From positions 1 through 11,153 of the forward strand of contig SKMM01000165.1 of NCBI GenBank assembly GCA_007121055.1: a stretch of 11,153 bases of DNA. The letters are read 5' to 3'. Numbering within the stretch: position 1 is the stretch's first letter; the number at the start of each line of letters is the position of its first letter. Shown in pieces: positions 1 through 6,197 of the stretch. Below the pieces are notes generated by a model. The model saw nothing but the letters and a program-made list of their open reading frames with translations. It was not told the DNA's origin and ran no database searches. The translations under genes were made by a program, and so were the position numbers. Source of the stretch: Paracoccaceae bacterium. GTDB taxonomy: Bacteria > Pseudomonadota > Alphaproteobacteria > Rhodobacterales > Rhodobacteraceae.

Positions 1-826
1 ATCGGCCCGCCCCACCCGCCTGTCGGTCACCGAAATCGAGACCCTCATCCGCGACCCCTACGCCATCTATGCCCGCCACAGCCTCCGCCTGCGCCCGCTC
101 GATCCCCTCCACCCCGCCCCGGACGCGCTCCTGCGCGGCACCATCCTGCACCGCATCATCGAGGCCTTCGTCCAGGCCGGCCCCGATCTCGACCAGGCCA
201 CCGCCCGCGCCCGCCTCCTCGCCACCGCCGAGACGATCCTGACCCGCAAGGTCCCCTGGCCCGCCGCACGCCGCCTCTGGCTCGCCCGCCTCACCCGCGT
301 GGCCGACTGGTTCCTCGACCGCGAGGCCGCCCGCCTCGGCACCCCCGTGATCCTCGAACAGCGCGGCGAAATCCCAGTCCTCTCCACCGGCCTCACCCTG
401 GTCGCCAAGCCCGACCGCATCGACGAACTGCCCGACGGCCGGCTGGAGATCCTCGACTACAAGACCGGCGGCCCCCCCAGCGCCAGGGAACAACGCCACT
501 TCGCCAAACAGCTCCTGCTGGAGGCCGCCATGGCCGAACGCGGCGCCTTCACGCCGCTCGGCCCGCGCGAGGTCGCCCGCACCGCCTATCTCGGCCTTGG
601 CACCACGCCCAAGGAGGATCCCACCGCCATCACCCCCGACCTCACCGCGCAGGTCTGGGACGAACTCGTCCAACTCCTCACCCGCTACATGAGCCACACC
701 CAGGGCTACCCCGCCCGCCGCGCGCCCCGGCGCGAGGACGCGCATGGCGACTACGACCACCTCGCGCGCTTCGGCGAATGGGACATGACGGACACCCCCA
801 CCCCGATCCCGCTGAAGGCCCCATGA
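1..826 (+). CDS. addB: AddB, double-strand-break repair helicase-nuclease subunit, C-terminal part (5' truncated by window)
   Basis: The frame is open from base 2 and about 274 codons are visible. The fragment starts with S-V-T-E-I-E-T-L-I-R-D-P-Y, which resembles the start of the C-terminal nuclease region of alphaproteobacterial AddB. The PD-(D/E)XK core is visible as K-P-D-R-I-D (Asp codon at 413) and I-L-D-Y-K-T-G (Asp at 455, Lys at 461), followed by a Q-L-L-L-E helix. The end carries the family-like D-Y-D-H-L-A-R-F-G-E-W-D. AddB works with AddA as the RecBCD-like complex that resects double-strand ends for RecA loading in the cytoplasm. No cysteine occurs in the visible part, so the C-terminal cysteines that hold a 4Fe-4S cluster in Bacillus AddB are absent. 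The stop TGA (824-826) overlaps the addA ATG, so the two are translationally coupled. Codon use is strongly C-ending, as in addA. Confidence 0.93.
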   Translation, partial: SARPTRLSVTEIETLIRDPYAIYARHSLRLRPLDPLHPAPDALLRGTILHRIIEAFVQAGPDLDQATARARLLATAETILTRKVPWPAARRLWLARLTRVADWFLDREAARLGTPVILEQRGEIPVLSTGLTLVAKPDRIDELPDGRLEILDYKTGGPPSAREQRHFAKQLLLEAAMAERGAFTPLGPREVARTAYLGLGTTPKEDPTAITPDLTAQVWDELVQLLTRYMSHTQGYPARRAPRREDAHGDYDHLARFGEWDMTDTPTPIPLKAP

Positions 827-3800
827 CCGCCCCCGACGCCGCCAGCCTGAGGCAAGCCGAAGCCGCCGATCCCCGCGCCAACACCTGGCTCGGCGCCAAC
901 GCGGGCTCCGGAAAGACCCGCGTGCTCATCGACCGCGTGGCCCGCCTCCTGCTCGACGGCACAGCACCCCAGCGCATCCTGTGCCTGACCTACACCAAGG
1001 CCGCCGCCGGCGAGATGCAGAACCGCCTGTTCGAGCGCCTCGGCCGCTGGGCCATGCTCGACGAGGCCCGCCTCCGCGACGAACTCACAACGCTGGAGGC
1101 AGACGCCCTCGACACCGGAGCCCTCGTCCGCGCCCGCCGCCTCTTCGCCCGCGCGATCGAAACCCCCGGCGGGCTCAAGATCCAGACGATCCACGCCTTC
1201 TGCGCGGGCCTGCTGCGCCGCTTCCCGCTGGAGGCCGGCGTCTCCCCCGCCTTCACCGAGATGGACGACCGCCAGCAGACCCTCCTGCTCGAAGACATCG
1301 CCGACCGCCTGGCCGAGACCGCCGCCCCCACCTTCGACGCCTTCGCCCGCCACCTCGGCGGCGCCGAGCTCCTGCCGCTCCTGCGCGACCTCACCCGCCG
1401 CCGCGAGGCCTTCACCCCACCCCTCACCCGCGACGGCGCGCTGAGCCTCTTCGCCCTCCCCCCCGGCTACACCGCCGCCACGCTCCTGACCGAAACCTTC
1501 GCCCCCGGCGACGCAGCCCTGATCGCCCGCCTCATCCCAGTCCTTGCCGGCGGCAGTTCCAACGACGTCAAGGCAGCCGGCAAACTCACAAGCCTGGCCT
1601 TCGACCCGCCCGGCCTCGAAACACTGACAACACTCGAGAACCTGCTGCTCTTCGGCGCCGACGCAAAGAAGGCGGCCCCCTTCTCCGCCAAGATCGGCAG
1701 CTTCCCCACCAAGGCCACCCAGGCAGCCCTCGGCCCCAACCTCGCCCCCCTCAACGCGCTGATGCAGCGCATCGAGGACGCCCGCCCCCGTCGCCTCGCG
1801 CTGGCGGCGGCCGAGCGCACGGCCGCCCTCCACGCCTTCGCCGCCACCTTCCTGCGCCATCTCGACACCGCCAAGGCCACCCGCAGCCTCCTGACCTTCG
1901 ACGACCTCATCGCCCGCACCCAAGCCCTCCTCACCGACCCCTCCGTGGCCCAATGGGTGCTCTACAAACTCGACGGCGGCGTCGACCACATCCTGGTGGA
2001 CGAGGCCCAGGACACCAGCCCAGAACAATGGGCCGTCATCGAACGCCTCGCCGACGAGATGACCGCCGGCGATGACGGCCGCGCACGCACCCTCTTCGTC
2101 GTCGGCGACCGCAAGCAGTCCATCTACTCCTTCCAGGGCGCCGACCTCGCCACCTTCGACAGCGTCCGCGACCGCTTCGACACCCGCCTCGCCGCCGCCC
2201 GGCGCGGCCTGAACAAACTCACGCTGGAGCATTCCTTCCGCTCCTCCCCCGCCATCCTCGGCCTCGTCGACCTCACCTTCGACGACCGCCGCGGCCGGGG
2301 CCTGGGCGGCGAGGTCCGCCACCGCGCCTTCCACCCCGACTTCCCCGGCCGGGTGGACCTCTGGCCCACGGTCGAGAAAAACGACACCCCCCCCGACCCC
2401 GACTGGTGGGAGCCCGTCGACATCCTGTCGGAGGAACACCACACCGCCCGCCTCGCCAGCACCATCGCCGAGGAAATCGCGGGCATGCTGTCCGCAAAAG
2501 CCCCCCTGCCGCACCCCACCAAACCGCCCCGACCCATCCGACCCGGCGACATCCTCATCCTCGTGCGCCGCCGCAACGCGCTCTTCCACCGCCTCATCAC
2601 CGAGTGCAAAGCCCGCGGCCTGCCCATCGCCGGCGCCGATGTCATGCGCCTCGGCGCCGAGCTTGCCGTGCGCGACCTCACCGCACTCCTGTCCTTCCTC
2701 GCCACCCCCGAGGACGACCTCTCCCTCGCGACCCTCCTCCGCTCCCCCTTGGGCGGCTGGTCCGAACAGGAGCTGTTCACGCTCGCCCATCCGCGCGAGG
2801 GGTTCCTCTGGGCCGCCCTGCGCGACGCCCCCGAGCACGCCGAAACCCGCGCCTGGCTCACCGAGCTGCTGTCCGCCACCGACTTCCTGCGCCCCTACAA
2901 CCTGCTGGAGCGCGCGCTGACCCGCCACGGCGCCCGCGCCCGTCTGATCGCCCGGCTTGGCCCGGAAGCCGAGGACGGCATCGACGCCCTCCTCGCCCAG
3001 GCGCTCGCGTTCGAGACCACCGAGATCCCCAGCCTCACCGGCTTCCTCACCTGGCTCGAGGCCGGCGAGGTCGACATCCGCCGCCGCCCCGACGGCACAG
3101 GCGACCTCATCCGGGTGATGACCGTGCACGGCGCCAAGGGCCTCGAATCCCCCATCGTGATCCTGCCCGACACCGCCGAGCGCCGCGCGCCCCGCGACGC
3201 CCCCCTCGCGCCCCTGCCCAACCCCGGCGGGCGCAACACCGACACCATCGCCTGGAAGACCCCCCGCGCCGACGCCCCCCCGGCGCTCGCCGCGGCGATG
3301 GAAGCCGAAGCCCAGGCCCGCGCCGAGGAAGACGCCCGCCTCCTCTACGTCGCCATGACCCGCGCCGAATGCTGGCTCATCGCCGCCGCCGCCGGGAAGG
3401 TGGAAAAGGACTGCTGGCACGCCCGCCTGCGCGAGGCCATGGAGCACGCAGGCGCCGTCGCCCACCCCTTCCCGACTGGAGAGGGCCTGCGCCACGCCAC
3501 AGGCCACTGGCCAGAGGCCGCCCCCCCGCTTGAGGCGCAACTCACCCCCACCATATCCCCCCCGGCCTGGGCCCTCGCCCCGCCCCCGCCGGCCGATGAG
3601 TCCCTCCCCGCCCTCACCCCGACCGGCCTCGGCGGCGCCAAGGCGCTCCCGGCCGAGCCCACCGCAGTCTTCGACGAGGCCGCCTCCCTGCGCCGCGGCC
3701 TCTGCCTGCACCTGCTCCTCGAACACCTGCCAACCGTCCCGCGTCCCGACCGCGCCGCGGCCGCCCGCGACATCCTCGCGGCCGCCGAGGGCACTGACGA

Positions 3801-4266
3801 CGGGCACCAAACCCTTCCCACGCTCGGCCCGGATACCGGCGACGATCTCCCCTCCCTTCTGGCCGAGGCCGAGGCCATCCTCGACGCCCCCGACCTCGCC
3901 TTCCTTTTCGCCCAGGACGCGCTGGCCGAGGTCGACCTCACCGCCGACCTCGGTCCCCGCCGCCTGATCGGCACCATCGATCGGCTGATCCTCACGCCCG
4001 GCCGGGCCCTCGCGGTGGACTGGAAATCCAACGCTGTGATCCCCGCGACCCCCGAGGCCACCCCCGAGGGCCTCCTGCGCCAGATGGGCGCCTACCGCCA
4101 CGCCCTGAAACAGATCTTCCCCGACCGCCGGATCGACACTGCGCTGCTGTGGACCCGCGCCCCCCGCCTGATGCTCCTTCCCGCCCCCCTCACCCAGGCC
4201 GCCCTCGCCCGAGCCTGCGCCGAGCTCGGCCTCCCTCCCATTGACCCCACCCCACCCCATCCATAG
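823..4266 (+). CDS. addA: AddA, ATP-dependent helicase/nuclease subunit A (UvrD/RecB family)
   Basis: A complete gene of 1147 residues, in the normal range for alphaproteobacterial AddA. I chose the ATG at 823 because it overlaps the addB stop as ATGA and gives the usual distance to Walker A; an in-frame ATG at 778 lies inside addB. Superfamily 1 helicase motifs appear in order: A-N-A-G-S-G-K-T (25-32), T-Y-T-K-A-A-A-G-E-M, I-Q-T-I-H-A-F, D-E-A-Q-D (393-397), G-D-R-K-Q-S-I-Y-S-F-Q-G (428-439), L-E-H-S-F-R (468-473), T-V-H-G-A-K-G-L-E (767-775) and L-L-Y-V-A-M-T-R (840-847). The C-terminal RecB-type nuclease has His963, T-I-D-R (Asp1053), V-D-W-K-S-N (Asp1066, Lys1068) and Q-M-G-A-Y (Gln1087, Tyr1091). 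All catalytic elements look intact. With AddB it unwinds and degrades broken DNA ends before recombination. Confidence 0.96.
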   Translation: MTAPDAASLRQAEAADPRANTWLGANAGSGKTRVLIDRVARLLLDGTAPQRILCLTYTKAAAGEMQNRLFERLGRWAMLDEARLRDELTTLEADALDTGALVRARRLFARAIETPGGLKIQTIHAFCAGLLRRFPLEAGVSPAFTEMDDRQQTLLLEDIADRLAETAAPTFDAFARHLGGAELLPLLRDLTRRREAFTPPLTRDGALSLFALPPGYTAATLLTETFAPGDAALIARLIPVLAGGSSNDVKAAGKLTSLAFDPPGLETLTTLENLLLFGADAKKAAPFSAKIGSFPTKATQAALGPNLAPLNALMQRIEDARPRRLALAAAERTAALHAFAATFLRHLDTAKATRSLLTFDDLIARTQALLTDPSVAQWVLYKLDGGVDHILVDEAQDTSPEQWAVIERLADEMTAGDDGRARTLFVVGDRKQSIYSFQGADLATFDSVRDRFDTRLAAARRGLNKLTLEHSFRSSPAILGLVDLTFDDRRGRGLGGEVRHRAFHPDFPGRVDLWPTVEKNDTPPDPDWWEPVDILSEEHHTARLASTIAEEIAGMLSAKAPLPHPTKPPRPIRPGDILILVRRRNALFHRLITECKARGLPIAGADVMRLGAELAVRDLTALLSFLATPEDDLSLATLLRSPLGGWSEQELFTLAHPREGFLWAALRDAPEHAETRAWLTELLSATDFLRPYNLLERALTRHGARARLIARLGPEAEDGIDALLAQALAFETTEIPSLTGFLTWLEAGEVDIRRRPDGTGDLIRVMTVHGAKGLESPIVILPDTAERRAPRDAPLAPLPNPGGRNTDTIAWKTPRADAPPALAAAMEAEAQARAEEDARLLYVAMTRAECWLIAAAAGKVEKDCWHARLREAMEHAGAVAHPFPTGEGLRHATGHWPEAAPPLEAQLTPTISPPAWALAPPPPADESLPALTPTGLGGAKALPAEPTAVFDEAASLRRGLCLHLLLEHLPTVPRPDRAAAARDILAAAEGTDDGHQTLPTLGPDTGDDLPSLLAEAEAILDAPDLAFLFAQDALAEVDLTADLGPRRLIGTIDRLILTPGRALAVDWKSNAVIPATPEATPEGLLRQMGAYRHALKQIFPDRRIDTALLWTRAPRLMLLPAPLTQAALARACAELGLPPIDPTPPHP

Positions 4267-4300
4267 GTACTGCGCCAATCCAGTCGATCAGGAGACACAC

Positions 4301-4621
4301 ATGGCCACCCACCCCGTCACCGACGCCACCTTCGACGCCGAGGTCCGCAACTCCGACATTCCCGTCGTGGTGGATTTCTGGGCCGAATGGTGCGGCCCCT
4401 GCAAACAGATCGGCCCCGCGCTGGAGGAGCTGTCGGACCACTACGAAGGCCGGGTGAAGATCGTGAAGGTCAACGTGGACGAAAACCCTTCTACGCCCGC
4501 GCAGATGGGCATCCGCGGCATCCCGGCGCTGTTCCTGTTCAAGGACGGCGCGGTGGTGTCCAACAAGGTCGGCGCCGCCCCCAAGGCCGCCCTGCAGAAC
4601 TGGATCGACGGCGCGCTCTGA
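4301..4621 (+). CDS. trxA: Thioredoxin 1
   Basis: This 106-residue protein matches the size of classical thioredoxin. It has F-W-A-E-W-C-G-P-C-K with redox cysteines 31 and 34, the buried Asp25, and cis-proline Pro75 in R-G-I-P-A-L. It reduces protein disulfides in the cytoplasm using electrons from thioredoxin reductase. The ATG at 4301 is preceded by AGGAG at 4290-4294 with 6-nt spacing, which decides this start over an in-frame ATG at 4241 inside addA. It lies 34 bp after addA; addB-addA-trxA is a recurrent order in alphaproteobacteria. The stop overlaps the next start as TGATG. No promoter stands out in the 34-bp gap, so it may be read from the addBA transcript. Confidence 0.97.
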   Translation: MATHPVTDATFDAEVRNSDIPVVVDFWAEWCGPCKQIGPALEELSDHYEGRVKIVKVNVDENPSTPAQMGIRGIPALFLFKDGAVVSNKVGAAPKAALQNWIDGAL

Positions 4622-5178
4622 TGTCGCAAGACTTCCCCGGCTGGCACGGCACCACCATCCTCGCGGTGCGCCGCGGGGGCCGGGTGGTGGTCGCCGGCGA
4701 CGGCCAGGTGAGCCTCGGCCAGACCGTGATCAAGGGCACCGCCCGCAAGGTCCGCCGCCTCGCCCCAGGCGGGGCGGAAGTGGTCGCGGGCTTCGCCGGC
4801 TCCACCGCCGACGCCTTCACCCTGCTCGAACGGCTGGAGAAGAAGCTCGAGGCCGCCCCCGGCCAGCTCCAGCGCGCCGCGGTGGACCTCGCGAAGGACT
4901 GGCGCACCGACAAGTACCTGCAGAAGCTCGAAGCCATGCTCATCGTCACCGACGGGCGCGAGCTTTACGTCATCACCGGCGCCGGCGACGTGCTGGAGCC
5001 CGAGCATGACGCCGCCGCAATCGGCTCGGGGGGCATGTACGCGCTCGCCGCAGCCCGCGGTTTGATGGAGACCGACCTCGACGCCGAGGCCATCGCGCGG
5101 CGCGCCATGGCCATCGCCGCCGACATCTGCGTCTACACCAACGGCGCCCTCACGGTGGAAAGCATCGGCGACGGCTGA
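4621..5178 (+). CDS. hslV: HslV (ClpQ), proteolytic subunit of the HslUV ATP-dependent protease
   Basis: The protein has 185 residues. HslV is a proteasome-beta-like N-terminal threonine protease that forms a double hexamer capped by HslU ATPase rings. Here G-T-T is preceded by a ten-residue leader (M-S-Q-D-F-P-G-W-H-G), so the catalytic Thr is residue 11 and must be exposed by removing this propeptide, unlike the Met-Thr start of the E. coli protein. In mature numbering the expected Thr1, Asp17 (in A-G-D-G-Q) and Lys33 (in T-A-R-K-V) are all present. Other HslV marks are A-G-F-A-G-S-T-A-D-A, E-A-M-L-I-V and A-I-G-S-G-G. It starts within the trxA stop (TGATG), and I see no good Shine-Dalgarno just upstream, so reinitiation after trxA is likely. 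hslU is not found downstream in this window. Confidence 0.96.
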   Translation: MSQDFPGWHGTTILAVRRGGRVVVAGDGQVSLGQTVIKGTARKVRRLAPGGAEVVAGFAGSTADAFTLLERLEKKLEAAPGQLQRAAVDLAKDWRTDKYLQKLEAMLIVTDGRELYVITGAGDVLEPEHDAAAIGSGGMYALAAARGLMETDLDAEAIARRAMAIAADICVYTNGALTVESIGDG

Positions 5179-5193
5179 GGCCCTGGCCGTTTT
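5171..5193 (+). terminator. Possible intrinsic terminator overlapping the hslV stop codon
   Basis: ACGGCT (5171-5176) can pair with GGCCGT (5185-5190), with one G-U pair, and is followed by TTTT (5190-5193, its first T within the stem). The hslV stop TGA (5176-5178) lies at the stem-loop junction. The stem is short, so the call is tentative. If real, hslV ends the addB-addA-trxA-hslV transcript. Confidence 0.35.
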
Positions 5194-5218
5194 CCGCCGC
5201 CACCCTAAGAATCCTTGC

Positions 5219-5233
5219 AATCGCGCCGCGATT
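5219..5233. promoter_or_regulatory. Perfect 7-bp palindrome upstream of the cold-shock gene, possible operator
   Basis: AATCGCG and CGCGATT face each other around one central C. The left half overlaps a -35-like TTGCAA (5215-5220), but no good -10 stands at the right distance (about 5238). There is no T tract, so it is not a terminator. It may be an operator for the csp gene; this is inference from position alone. Confidence 0.3.
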
Positions 5234-5324
5234 CGGGCAGAAAAGCTGGGCAAGGTTTCTAGACGATCGACTGCTATCTCCGAGAACGGCCTGAGGCGCT
5301 CGATAACGATACGGACTGCGCCAG

Positions 5325-5346
5325 GCTGCCGCACAAAGCGGGCAGC
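5325..5346 (+). promoter_or_regulatory. Hairpin in the presumed 5' leader of the cold-shock gene
   Basis: GCTGCC (5325-5330) pairs with GGCAGC (5341-5346) across a 10-nt loop. Flanking AGG and GCCT can extend it with a bulge. It ends 8 nt before the Shine-Dalgarno AGGAGA (5355-5360). Cold-shock genes often have structured leaders that respond to temperature; a role here is inferred. Confidence 0.35.
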
Positions 5347-5367
5347 GCCTACTCAGGAGATCTCACG

Positions 5368-5577
5368 ATGGCCAATGGCACCGTGAAATGGTTCAACGCC
5401 ACCAAAGGCTTCGGCTTCATCCAGCCCGACGGCGGCTCCAAGGACGTCTTCGTCCACATCTCGGCGGTGGAAAGGGCCGGCCTGCGCGGTCTCGATGACG
5501 GCGCCAAGGTCACCTTCGACCTCGAAACCGGCCGTGACGGTCGCCAGTCCGCCACCAACCTCGCGCTGGTCGGCTGA
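5368..5577 (+). CDS. Cold-shock-domain protein (CspA family)
   Basis: A 69-residue protein made of one cold-shock domain. It starts M-A-N-G-T-V-K-W-F-N and has the RNA-binding motifs K-G-F-G-F-I (13-18, RNP1) and V-F-V-H-I (27-31, RNP2), plus aromatic Trp8 and Phe9. Family members bind single-stranded RNA and DNA and melt secondary structure, acting as RNA chaperones or antiterminators. The ATG at 5368 has a strong AGGAGA at 5355-5360 with 7-nt spacing. The gene stands alone between two terminator-like structures, with a 189-bp upstream gap, so it is probably monocistronic. Sequence alone does not show whether it is cold-induced or constitutive; genomes of this group usually carry several paralogues, so I give no specific csp letter. 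Confidence 0.96.
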   Translation: MANGTVKWFNATKGFGFIQPDGGSKDVFVHISAVERAGLRGLDDGAKVTFDLETGRDGRQSATNLALVG

Positions 5578-5605
5578 CACCCGGCATTGCGCCGGAGGGG
5601 AATTT

Positions 5606-5640
5606 GAAGAAGGGGCGGGCGACCGCCCCTTCTTCCTTTT
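5606..5640 (+). terminator. Strong intrinsic terminator of the cold-shock gene
   Basis: A perfect 13-bp stem is formed by 5606-5618 (GAAGAAGGGGCGG) and 5623-5635, with a GCGA loop. TTTT follows at 5637-5640. It begins 28 nt after the csp stop codon and isolates csp from downstream genes. Confidence 0.9.
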
Positions 5641-6078
5641 CCGGGGCGGATCGTCGCCCCCTACGGGAGCCCGCCTCCGCGCCATGGCGCCAGAAGGCAG
5701 GCCCGCTCTACGGCGCCAGATGACGGTTCCCGGTCTCTGCCCCATCCCCCCGACCTCGCCCCGCCGGGCCTTCTCCGCATCGTCGGCACGTGCGGACCGG
5801 GACCATCGCAAGGCCCCTGCCGGTCCCGGCGCGCGGACGCCACGCAGCCCCGCCTGGCAGATGCCGTGCCGGGAGCCCCTGATGAAGCGCCCCCGCACGC
5901 CGTCGCCGTCCCACGTCTCCACAGCTGCCAGCGCCAGACGGGCGCGGACATCTCCCGGGACATGGGCGTCCCGACCGCACGGCCGGCCCACGGCCAGAGC
6001 GGACGTGCAACCTGCGCGTTCCGCACCAGTGCTGCGAATCATCCCTGCGCTGCAAATGTGGCGATCGCCCCCCGAACG

Positions 6079-6087
6079 TGGTATAGT
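6079..6087 (+). promoter_or_regulatory. Likely extended -10 promoter of the VPLPA-CTERM gene
   Basis: TGGTATAGT combines a TG extension with TATAGT (6082-6087), a five-of-six match to the sigma-70 -10 box. It sits in the only clearly A+T-richer patch of the gap. The -35 region is poor (TGGCGA at 6059-6064, 17-bp spacing). The predicted transcription start is about 6093-6095, giving a leader of about 104 nt. Confidence 0.5.
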
Positions 6088-6095
6088 GCAATATT

Positions 6096-6117
6096 AAACG
6101 CCCGTTTTCGGGTGTTT
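6096..6117. promoter_or_regulatory. 9-bp hairpin at the predicted transcript 5' end; terminator-like on the minus strand
   Basis: AAACGCCCG (6096-6104) pairs with CGGGTGTTT (6109-6117) around a TTTT loop, with one G-U pair. On the plus strand it would begin within a few bases of the predicted start of the downstream mRNA and could protect its 5' end. On the minus strand it is followed by an A/T-rich TTTAATATT, which looks like an intrinsic terminator for antisense transcription. Confidence 0.45.
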
Positions 6118-6197
6118 CTGCGCCATAAATGACGCCGTAGCGGGGTCTTGGCACAGATGACATCCCGCCCCGCGCGGTTCAGCACGGGAGATCAGCC

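Larger units (their letters stand above)
5641..6197. other. 557-bp intergenic stretch with several hairpins and no convincing gene
   Basis: Open frames exist on both strands, but their translations are Arg/Pro/Ala-rich with no recognisable motif, typical of chance frames in G+C-rich DNA. Structure seen: GGGGCG/CGCCCC (5643-5648/5655-5660), an 8-bp inverted repeat CCGGGACC/GGTCCCGG (5797-5804/5822-5829) enclosing a small GGC/GCC hairpin, and CGGGAC/GTCCCG (5956-5961/5968-5973). The last part, around 6079-6117, carries a likely promoter and leader hairpin. The stretch could hold a small RNA or the remains of a lost gene; neither can be shown from sequence alone. Confidence 0.5.

Noticed and set aside
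751..4278. A 1175-codon open frame antisense to addA
   Set aside because: Its product is almost pure Gly/Glu/Val/Ala with no motif. It mirrors addA because C-ending codons remove stops from the opposite strand, while addA has all its helicase and nuclease motifs.
5205..5220. CTAAGA and CCTTG words upstream of csp resembling alternative sigma factor elements (RpoE or RpoH)
   Set aside because: The matching partner hexamers are not found at the needed distances.
5495..6132. Overlapping plus- and minus-strand open frames (up to about 200 codons) in and after the csp gene
   Set aside because: The compositions are Arg/Pro/Ser-rich and unlike the neighbours, starts lack ribosome sites, and some run through the csp terminator. 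They are treated as chance frames.
6148..6170. TTGGCAC-like sequence resembling a sigma-54 -24 element before the VPLPA-CTERM gene
   Set aside because: There is no GC at the required -12 spacing, so it is only a half match.
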